Below are positions 1-4,951 of a stretch of 10,617 bases of DNA, one piece after another (position 1 is the first letter of the stretch; every line of letters starts with the position of its first letter). The notes under the pieces were generated by a model that was not told where the DNA came from, ran no database searches, and was given only the letters and a program-made list of their open reading frames with translations. Source of the stretch: an uncultured Eubacteriales bacterium (GTDB lineage: Bacteria; Bacillota; Clostridia; Oscillospirales; CAG-272). The stretch is from contig ONVJ01000032.1 of NCBI GenBank assembly GCA_900321265.1, positions 1 to 10,617 on the forward strand. The letters run 5' to 3'. The translations under genes were made by a program, and so were the position numbers.

Positions 1-14
1 ACCGCAATTCTCGA

Positions 15-48
15 GCAGAATCTGCGGTATCCTGTCCGCAGATTCTGC
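15..48. repeat. 13-bp inverted repeat (hairpin)
   Basis: Bases 15-27 and 36-48 are perfect reverse complements (core CAGAATCTGCGG / CCGCAGATTCTG), with an 8-base loop. The right arm abuts the next palindrome, which starts at 49. There is no T-run directly after it, so it is not a standard terminator by itself. It probably lies in the 3' region of a gene left of the window. Its function is unknown. Confidence 0.75.
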
Positions 49-85
49 GGGGGTGTTAAAAAAGTCGGACTTTTTTAACACCCCC
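49..85. repeat. 37-bp palindromic repeat, terminator-like
   Basis: This is a perfect 15-bp inverted repeat: 49-63 (five G, TGTT, six A) against 71-85, around the 7-base centre GTCGGAC. It is the same length as the palindrome at 2998-3034 and identical to it at 27 of 37 positions, including the AAAAGTC centre and the G4/C4 ends. The run of Ts inside the right arm and the position between genes suit a bidirectional terminator or a dispersed intergenic palindrome. Which of these it is cannot be decided from one window. Confidence 0.7.
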
Positions 86-100
86 TGTGACGTTTTTCTC

Positions 101-122
101 GGCAGGTTACCCTGCCGTTTTT
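101..122 (+). terminator. Rho-independent terminator
   Basis: A 6-bp GC stem (GGCAGG 101-106, CCTGCC 111-116) with a TTAC loop is followed after one base by five Ts (118-122). This is the classic intrinsic terminator layout. It probably ends a + strand transcript entering from the left, and it insulates the rluA-lnt operon from that transcript. Confidence 0.7.
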
Positions 123-136
123 GCCCTAAAATGCTC

Positions 137-142
137 TATAAT
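137..142 (+). promoter_or_regulatory. Possible -10 element of the rluA-lnt promoter
   Basis: A perfect TATAAT lies 15 bases after the terminator T-run and about 100 bases before the rluA-like start. No convincing -35 is present at a 16-18 base spacing (114-119 is GCCGTT), and there is no proper extended -10 TG. If used, it would give a leader of about 90 bases containing the stem at 178-211. The call is weak and rests on position and one hexamer. Confidence 0.35.
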
Positions 143-177
143 ATGGTGCTCTTTCTGGCAAAAAACGAAAAAGATCG

Positions 178-232
178 GCAAATGTCACGGTTCCCCGGCC
201 GTGACATTTGCGGCCATGATGCCTCTTTTTTT
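178..232 (+). promoter_or_regulatory. Structured leader before the pseudouridine synthase gene
   Basis: Bases 178-190 and 199-211 form a 13-bp stem (core CAAATGTCACGG / CCGTGACATTTG) with an 8-base loop. A smaller alternative stem, GGCCG at 197-201 with CGGCC at 211-215, shares bases with it, so the two cannot form together. Seven Ts follow at 226-232, just before the start codon at 239. This arrangement resembles an attenuator, but the T-run is 14 bases past the main stem, so regulation is only a possibility. No known riboswitch class is recognised. Confidence 0.4.
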
Positions 233-238
233 AATTGA

Positions 239-1228
239 ATGAGATCATTTGTTATCAATAAAAACGATTCGGGTCAGCGGCTCGACAAGTTCGTGACCAA
301 GTCGGTCGGCGGCCTGCCCCAGTCGCTGATGTACAAGTTCATAAGGACGAAAAAGATCAAGCTCAACAAAAAGCGCGCCGAGCCTTCGGTGATACTGAAC
401 GAGGGCGACCTTGTCGAGATGTATATCAAAGACGCCTTCTTTGAGTCGCCCGAGGCCGATACCGAAGCGCTCTTTGACATCACACCGAAGCTTGACATCC
501 TTTACGAGGACGAAAACATCATCCTCCTGAACAAGCGCCCGGGAGTGCTCGTGCACGAGGACGAGGAGGGAAGGGACAACACTCTGCTCATGCACCTGAA
601 GGCCTACCTCGTCTCGAAGGGAGAATACGATCCGTCATCCGAAGTTTCGTTTGCCCCGGCGCTCTGCAACCGGATCGACCGCAACACCGGCGGTATAGTC
701 ATCGGCGCGAAGAACGCAGCGGCTCTGCGCGAGATGAACGCGATGATCCGCGACGGAAAGGTATCGAAATACTACCTCTGCGCCGTGCACGGGATCATGC
801 CGAAGAAGGAGGACATCCTGAAGGCATATCTTAAAAAGGACAGCCGGACGAACACCGTGGACATATCCGACAGACAGAAGCCGGGCTACCGCGAGATAGT
901 CACCGGCTACAGGGTGCTTTCCGAAAAGAGGGACCGGAGTCTCCTCGAGGTCAGGCTCTACACCGGAAGGACGCATCAGATAAGAGCGCATCTTTCTCAT
1001 ATCGGACACCCGCTCGTGGGCGACGGCAAATACGGTCAGAACCGTGACGACAGACGCCGGGGATACAAGTATCAGGCCCTCTATTCATATAAGGTCGCCT
1101 TCGGCAACGGCGGTGAAGGTGAACTCGGTTACCTTGACGGGAGATCCTTCTCGCTCCCGCGCGATTCGGTATGGTTCTCTGCTGATTTTTTCAAACCCGA
1201 GAATGACGGAGCCCGAAATAATGGATAA
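239..1228 (+). CDS. RluA-family RNA pseudouridine synthase with S4 domain
   Basis: This cytoplasmic enzyme would convert uridine to pseudouridine in rRNA or tRNA. The 329-residue protein starts with an S4-like RNA-binding domain (about residues 12-60, with SGQRLDKFV), followed by the RluA catalytic domain (about 85-310). The motif NRIDRNTGG (144-152) matches the family HRLDxxTSG motif and places the catalytic aspartate at D147. The later block LYTGRTHQIRAHL, ending in GHPLVGDGKYG (about 240-266), is also diagnostic. His and Ser of the canonical motif are replaced by Asn and Gly. The ATG at 239 directly follows an in-frame stop (236-238), which fixes the earliest start, yet there is no Shine-Dalgarno sequence before it, only a T-rich tract. 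The gene overlaps lnt by 8 bases, so the two are probably co-transcribed. The family is certain; the RNA site modified (RluC-, RluD- or other type) cannot be told. Confidence 0.93.
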   Translation: MRSFVINKNDSGQRLDKFVTKSVGGLPQSLMYKFIRTKKIKLNKKRAEPSVILNEGDLVEMYIKDAFFESPEADTEALFDITPKLDILYEDENIILLNKRPGVLVHEDEEGRDNTLLMHLKAYLVSKGEYDPSSEVSFAPALCNRIDRNTGGIVIGAKNAAALREMNAMIRDGKVSKYYLCAVHGIMPKKEDILKAYLKKDSRTNTVDISDRQKPGYREIVTGYRVLSEKRDRSLLEVRLYTGRTHQIRAHLSHIGHPLVGDGKYGQNRDDRRRGYKYQALYSYKVAFGNGGEGELGYLDGRSFSLPRDSVWFSADFFKPENDGARNNG

Positions 1229-2930
1229 TACAGCATGTTTCCGCGGATCCGCGTCATCCGAAAGGATGCGGCGGTTCCGGACCGGACTTGACCGGATGCT
1301 CTCCCGCAGATGGGTAAGAATACTGTTTCTGATCATCTCCGGCGGCCTGACCGGCGCGTGTATGACCTTTTCCTCTTTTCCGCTGATGCTGGCGGAATGG
1401 ATATCCCTGATCCCCACCTGCCTCGTGATCTTTAGGCTGGCTGATGATCTTGCGGAAAAAAGCACGGGGAGAATAAGGTTCAGGACTTTTGTCCGGCTCT
1501 GGGTGTACGGATTTATCTTCTTTATGAGCGAGTATCTCGTCGTCTACCACTGGTTCGTCAGCATGTATCCGCTTGAGTTTACGGGTATCTCGAAGCTCGG
1601 CGCCGCAGCTGTCGTGCTTCTCGGCTGGGTGGGGCTTTCGATACTCGGCTCTCTCGCGGGCGGAGTCGTCTTTGCCCTTGCCGTATTTGTCTGTTCCGGA
1701 AAGCTCTGTACCCGTCATCCGTTTTTGCGGATCATCGCACCGGCGCTGATATATCCCCTGTTTGAGATATTTGAGACATTTTTCTGGACGGGTGTCCCCT
1801 GGAACAGACTCGGCCTCGGACAGCTCGCAGGCAATTTTACCCTGACCCTGTTGTCCTCGTCGCTTTTCGGGCCCTACTTCGTCACATTCCTTCTGGTCCT
1901 GACTTCCTCGCTGATATCGCACGGCGTCATTTGCGGAAAACTGCCGCGCAGATGCGCGGCGGCTGCGGCTGTGTTTTTTATTAACGCAGTTCTCGGACTG
2001 CTTGTGCTCCTTCTGTCGCCCGGTGGTCAGACAGTCAGGTTCGCCGCCGCGCAGGGAAACTTTTCCTCATCCGCTAAATGGTCGGCGACCGCTTCAGAAA
2101 CGCTGGAAACATATGTAAAGCTCACAAAAAAGGCGTCATGGCAGGGAGCGCAGGCAGTTATCTGGCCTGAGACCGCGCTGACAGCGACGGTGACCGACAC
2201 TAACCAGCTCAATCAAAAACTTTCAGAACTGGCAAAAGAGGAAAACATCCTCCTTTCGGTCGGATGCTTTGAGCATATCGGCGGTGAAAGCTGCAATGTC
2301 ATACGCACATATCTGCCTGACGGTACCAGAGCCGGAAACAGCTATATAAAACGGCATCTTGTTCCTTTCGGGGAATACGTACCTTACCGGGACTTCTTTA
2401 TGACGCTCGTTCCTCCGCTGACCGAGATCTCGATGCTTGACAGCGATCTCGGCGAGGGTGACGATCCCGCCCTGACCGAATTCGGACAAACAAGTATCGG
2501 CTGGCTGATCTGCTTCGATTCGATATACGAGACTCTGTCCACCGACACGGTCAGAGCCGGCGCCGATATAATAATGATGTCGACCAACGACTCCTGGTTC
2601 GGCACCTCCCGCGCCCTTTACATGCATCTGTCGCAGGCGAGACTCCGGGCGATCGAGAATCTCACTCCCGTCGTCCGCTCGGCAAACACCGGGATCTCGG
2701 CGACTGTCGACAGATTCGGAAGGATCGTCTCTGTTTCAGAGCCGGATACCGAGACTGTTGTCTGTTCCGACCTTGAGCTTTCCCGAGGCGGTTCTCTCTA
2801 TTCAAAGACCGGCAATCTCTTTATACTGCTGTCTCTTGCCGCGGTCGCCGCAATTATTGTCACCGACTGCTGCCTGAGCGTCAGAGAGGCTTCCGCACGG
2901 AAGCGCAGCGGCGGTGAATCCGACACCTAA
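1221..2930 (+). CDS. lnt: Apolipoprotein N-acyltransferase
   Basis: Lnt is a membrane enzyme that adds a third acyl chain to the N-terminal cysteine of lipoproteins. From the ATG at 1221 the protein has 569 residues. About six hydrophobic stretches (32-71, 90-114, 126-159, 168-188, 208-233, 245-267) come before an outer nitrilase-like domain, and one more follows (533-552). GVPWNRLG is the family's G-x-PW motif. The catalytic triad of E. coli Lnt (E267, K335, C387) corresponds to E317 (WPETA), K377 (YIKRHLVPFGEYVP) and C431 (LICFDSIYE). E385, at K+8, matches the essential E343. The residues after the cysteine are F-D instead of E. coli Y-E. The start at 1221 has a GGAG at 1208-1211 and gives an ATGGATAA overlap with the upstream stop. 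The frame is open back to 1044, but that part is antisense-like sequence inside the upstream gene. An ATG at 1203 is an alternative start. The family call is secure. Confidence 0.93.
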   Translation: MDNTACFRGSASSERMRRFRTGLDRMLSRRWVRILFLIISGGLTGACMTFSSFPLMLAEWISLIPTCLVIFRLADDLAEKSTGRIRFRTFVRLWVYGFIFFMSEYLVVYHWFVSMYPLEFTGISKLGAAAVVLLGWVGLSILGSLAGGVVFALAVFVCSGKLCTRHPFLRIIAPALIYPLFEIFETFFWTGVPWNRLGLGQLAGNFTLTLLSSSLFGPYFVTFLLVLTSSLISHGVICGKLPRRCAAAAAVFFINAVLGLLVLLLSPGGQTVRFAAAQGNFSSSAKWSATASETLETYVKLTKKASWQGAQAVIWPETALTATVTDTNQLNQKLSELAKEENILLSVGCFEHIGGESCNVIRTYLPDGTRAGNSYIKRHLVPFGEYVPYRDFFMTLVPPLTEISMLDSDLGEGDDPALTEFGQTSIGWLICFDSIYETLSTDTVRAGADIIMMSTNDSWFGTSRALYMHLSQARLRAIENLTPVVRSANTGISATVDRFGRIVSVSEPDTETVVCSDLELSRGGSLYSKTGNLFILLSLAAVAAIIVTDCCLSVREASARKRSGGESDT

Positions 2931-2994
2931 CAAAGCAACTGAACCGGATCCGCGGAAATCTCAGGTTTTATAAACTCAACAGCGTCAAAAATAA

Positions 2995-3037
2995 TTCGGG
3001 GCTGCCCCAAAAGTCAGGCTTTTGGAACAGCCCCGAA
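2995..3037 (-). terminator. Palindromic terminator between lnt and rpsR
   Basis: A 10-bp outer stem (2995-3004 with 3028-3037) and a 7-bp inner stem (CCAAAAG 3007-3013 with CTTTTGG 3019-3025) are separated by a 2x2 internal loop and closed by a 5-base loop. Read on the minus strand, the stem is followed by TTATTTTT (2987-2994), so it fits best as the terminator of rpsF-ssb-rpsR. On the plus strand only a weak AT-rich tract follows, but it may also stop lnt transcription. The 37-base core 2998-3034 is related to the palindrome at 49-85. Confidence 0.75.
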
Positions 3038-3062
3038 AGAATATTTCCGATCTATGACCGGT

Positions 3063-3332
3063 TCAGTCGCAGACGTAGGGAAGAAGGGCTACCTGACGGG
3101 CGCGCTTGATGGCGGTCTGGAGCTCTCTCTGATGCTTCGCGCAGTTTCCGGAGACACGGCGGGGAAGGATCTTTCCGGCTTCGCTGATATACTTGCGGAG
3201 CTTTCCGGCATCCTTGTAGTCGATATAACTGATCTTGTCTTCACAGAAAACGCAAACTTTTCTTCTGCGGCGGTTGGGATTCACCGGACGTGCTGCACGG
3301 GGAGCGCGCTCGGCTTCGGGCTGTCTATCCAT
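3063..3332 (-). CDS. rpsR: Small ribosomal subunit protein bS18
   Basis: bS18 binds 16S rRNA in the platform of the 30S subunit as a dimer with bS6. The 89-residue protein has the typical basic N-terminus (NPNRRRRK), the core ISYIDYKDAGKLRKYISEAGKILPRRVSGNCAKHQRELQTAIKRAR (split here only by its motifs: YIDYKD, LRKYIS, KILPRR, AIKRAR) and the ending VALLPYVCD. C27-x2-C30 and C64-x2-H67 are all kept, so this looks like the zinc-binding (C+) form of S18. An AAGGAG at 3343-3348 lies 10 bases before the start. It is the last gene of rpsF-ssb-rpsR, 36 bases after ssb, and is followed by the hairpin at 2995-3037. Confidence 0.97.
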   Translation of the reverse strand: MDRQPEAERAPRAARPVNPNRRRRKVCVFCEDKISYIDYKDAGKLRKYISEAGKILPRRVSGNCAKHQRELQTAIKRARQVALLPYVCD

Positions 3333-3368
3333 CTGTGGTTTACTCCTTGAATTTTGATGTTTCCCCGA

Positions 3369-3821
3369 TCAGAAAGGAAGATCGTCGTCGTTCTTGACAA
3401 CGTCAAAGCTTTCCGCGGCGCCCGGGGTGGCGTAGGGCTCGGAGGGAGTATTGTAGGGAACCGAATCGCGTCCGGAAGCCTCAGCCTTCGAATCGACGAA
3501 CATCGCGTCGTCGACAACGACTTCGGTGGAATATCTGTTCTGTCCCTGCTGATCGCTCCATTTTCTTACCTGGATCGAACCGGTAACGCAGATAGCGGAA
3601 CCTTTCTTGAAGAACCGGGTAATGAACTCCGCGGTCTGTCTCCATGCAACGCAGTTGATGAAGTCGGTGACCTGCTGCTGGTTGTTTTCGTTTGATCTCT
3701 GACGGCGGTTTACGGCGATCGTGAAGGAGATGACCGAGATCTGGGACTGAGTCGTCTTGAGCTCGGGATCACTCGTGAGTCTGCCGCAAAGGATGACCTT
3801 GTTGAGATTGAGATTTGACAT
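3369..3821 (-). CDS. ssb: Single-stranded DNA-binding protein
   Basis: SSB coats single-stranded DNA in replication, repair and recombination and recruits partner proteins through its C-terminal tip. The 150-residue protein has an OB fold in about residues 1-112 (NKVILCGRLTSDPELK, FTIAVNR, DFINCVAW, GSAICVTGSIQVRKW), a flexible Pro/Ser/Glu-rich linker (about 113-143) and the acidic tip DDDLPF at the very C-terminus. The length is normal for bacterial SSB. GAGGTAA sits about 5 bases before the ATG. Gaps of 28 bases from rpsF and 36 bases to rpsR show one operon, as in other Firmicutes. Confidence 0.97.
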   Translation of the reverse strand: MSNLNLNKVILCGRLTSDPELKTTQSQISVISFTIAVNRRQRSNENNQQQVTDFINCVAWRQTAEFITRFFKKGSAICVTGSIQVRKWSDQQGQNRYSTEVVVDDAMFVDSKAEASGRDSVPYNTPSEPYATPGAAESFDVVKNDDDLPF

Positions 3822-3849
3822 TATTTACCTCATTTTTTAATCGGCCGAA

Positions 3850-4314
3850 TCATTCTTCGGCTACTGTCGGAGAGGCTTCTTCTGCCGGAGCTTCAGGCTC
3901 GGTCGCAGGCTCCTCGGCGGGAGCGGCTTCCTCGGCTTCTTCGGCCGCCTTTTCGCTTTCGGCGGCGGCAGCGGCTTTGTCAAGAGCTCTGCGGGCTGCC
4001 TTCTCGGCAACTTCCTCGTCGAGTCTGAGCACCAGGCTGCGCATTACGTTTTCATCGATACCGAGAAGTCTCTCAAGTTCTGAAGGAAACGCGGGCTGTG
4101 AGCGGAAGGTTACTACCGTGTAGTATCCCTCCTTCATGTCGTTTATGGGATATTCAAGATGCCTCTTGCCCCATTCCGACTTGTCGATGATCTCGCCGTT
4201 TGCTTCGACGAGGCTTACGAACTTCGCGACAGTCGCCTGCGCCGCTTCGATGCTTTCGGACACATTGGCGATGAAAAGAAGCTCATAAGCAGGGTTTTTC
4301 TTTTCGTAATCCAT
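3850..4314 (-). CDS. rpsF: Small ribosomal subunit protein bS6
   Basis: bS6 pairs with bS18 on the 30S platform. From the ATG at 4314 the protein has 154 residues. The S6 fold covers about 8-98 (YELLFIANV, HLEYPINDMKEGYYTVVTF, LLGIDENVMRSLVLRLDEE). It is followed by an Ala/Glu/Pro-rich acidic tail of about 55 residues with no recognisable fold. The start at 4314 is chosen because a perfect AAGGAGG (4321-4327) lies 6 bases upstream; a start at 4335 would put this site inside the gene. First gene of the operon, driven by the promoter at 4395-4423. Confidence 0.96.
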   Translation of the reverse strand: MDYEKKNPAYELLFIANVSESIEAAQATVAKFVSLVEANGEIIDKSEWGKRHLEYPINDMKEGYYTVVTFRSQPAFPSELERLLGIDENVMRSLVLRLDEEVAEKAARRALDKAAAAAESEKAAEEAEEAAPAEEPATEPEAPAEEASPTVAEE

Positions 4315-4338
4315 TTTTAACCTCCTTATGGACATATG

Positions 4339-4391
4339 ACCGTGACCCTTATCACGGTAAGGAGACGGGATCGTTTTTCCCGCACCGGTGC
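4339..4391 (-). promoter_or_regulatory. rpsF mRNA leader, candidate S6:S18 autoregulatory element
   Basis: The 5' leader of the rpsF transcript holds several stems: a self-complementary GCACCGGTGC (4382-4391) near the transcription start, CGGGA/TCCCG (4366-4370, 4378-4382), and a 7-bp stem at 4339-4345/4352-4358. The last overlaps an alternative stem, CCTTA (minus strand, 4362-4358) with TAAGG (4351-4347), whose loop reads CCGTGA. Many bacteria control this operon by the S6:S18 dimer binding an rRNA-like leader element with a conserved CCG. The CCG in that loop fits, but the full consensus has not been checked. Confidence 0.45.
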
Positions 4392-4394
4392 AAT

Positions 4395-4423
4395 ATTATA
4401 CTACAATTCATTATTAAAGTCAA
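4395..4423 (-). promoter_or_regulatory. Sigma-A type promoter of rpsF-ssb-rpsR
   Basis: Read on the minus strand: TTGACT (4423-4418), 17 bases, TATAAT (4400-4395). This is 11 of 12 consensus bases with optimal spacing, and A/T tracts lie upstream (4424-4440), as in strong ribosomal-protein promoters. Transcription should start near 4388, giving a leader of about 75 bases. Confidence 0.88.
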
Positions 4424-4824
4424 TTCTTTTTTTAAAAAAATATTAACAATTTGTTTCTTTTGTGAATTCGTTCTTCGCTGAATAATTGAAACCGGGTGTG
4501 AAATGGCCTTGTGCGGTACTACGAACGGGACAAAATGATATCTAAAAAATCATCTGTATATGTACTACCCTGAAGTTTATACCGGCAGATTAAGATCCCG
4601 ATCCAATTCAGATATTCATGCAACATGCAGGATGAAATCTGAGACGATCCATGAAAGCAGTCGGGATATCAAGGCGGTGGAAAGGCGCATATATCAGGGG
4701 GGAAAGGTAACGACTGCAGTGTATCTGGAATGTCAGGCGGGTTTCCCGACAACTTTCGGCAGCCGCTGTACCTGTACCCCCGGGAGACTTTTCAGTTTTC
4801 CTCCTGCGTCAGAGGTTTTTTTTA
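4424..4824 (+). other. Gene-free stretch with nested stem-loops
   Basis: No convincing gene is present in these 400 bases. Reading + strand, a series of stems can be drawn: ATGAT/ATCAT (4535-4539, 4549-4553); GTATA/TATAC (4556-4560, 4578-4582); a 7-bp stem ATCCCGA/TCGGGAT (4595-4601, 4661-4667) enclosing an 11-bp stem with one bulged A (4608-4619 with 4632-4642); and an 8-bp stem with one G-U pair (4741-4748, 4781-4788). The series ends in a terminator-like hairpin at 4800-4823. TGTACC occurs twice in tandem (4767-4778) and CGATCCA twice (4599-4605, 4645-4651). It may be a structured non-coding RNA or decayed sequence. The only promoter candidate found is poor (TTGTGA 4460-4465, AATAAT 4481-4486, spacing 15). 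No known RNA family is recognised. Confidence 0.35.
4800..4823 (+). terminator. Terminator-like hairpin with eight Ts
   Basis: CCT-C-CTG (4800-4806) pairs with CAGAGG (4810-4815), with one bulged C and a CGT loop, and is followed directly by eight Ts (4816-4823). The stem is short but the T-run is long. It sits immediately before the -35 of the next promoter, so it would stop any + strand transcript from 4440-4800 from running into the lipoprotein gene. Confidence 0.5.
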
Positions 4825-4853
4825 TTGACTGAAGGTAAAAAAAGTATTATAAT
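4825..4853 (+). promoter_or_regulatory. Sigma-A type promoter of the MBL lipoprotein gene
   Basis: TTGACT (4825-4830), 17 bases, TATAAT (4848-4853): 11 of 12 consensus bases at optimal spacing, with an A-rich spacer. Transcription should start near 4860, about 90 bases before the ATG at 4952. Confidence 0.88.
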
Positions 4854-4907
4854 ATTTTTGACCGTGGACAAAAAACTGTTTCACAATCAACCCACTGAAG
4901 AAAGGAT

Positions 4908-4946
4908 GATCCCGCTCCGCTAACGACTGGCCGGGATCAAAACCGG
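4908..4946 (+). promoter_or_regulatory. Leader with two competing stems before the lipoprotein gene
   Basis: GATCCCG (4908-4914) pairs perfectly with CGGGATC (4932-4938) across a 17-base loop. CCGG at 4931-4934 can instead pair with CCGG at 4943-4946, which covers the start of the weak Shine-Dalgarno sequence GGAAG (4945-4949). The two stems exclude each other. The second is only 4 bp, so a regulatory switch is speculative. Confidence 0.25.
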
Positions 4947-4951
4947 AAGAA

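Noticed and set aside
53..238. 61-residue open frame before the pseudouridine synthase
   Set aside because: It runs through two palindromes and a terminator, has no ribosome site and has the composition of non-coding sequence.
1044..1220. Upstream extension of the lnt frame
   Set aside because: It lies entirely inside the conserved end of the pseudouridine synthase gene. The ATG at 1221 has a ribosome site and gives a normal Lnt N-terminus.
3354..3695. 113-residue + strand frame opposite ssb, and similar long frames opposite other genes
   Set aside because: They are exactly antisense to well-recognised conserved genes and have no motif or ribosome site. Such frames are common shadows in GC-rich codon usage.
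4315..4335. Seven-residue upstream extension of bS6 (start at 4335)
   Set aside because: It would place the perfect AAGGAGG inside the gene, and the extension MSIRRLK is not part of the S6 fold.
4560..4832. 90-residue open frame on the + strand in the gap before the lipoprotein gene
   Set aside because: No ribosome site, no recognisable motif, and its end runs through a terminator-like hairpin and the -35 of the next promoter. The frame looks accidental.
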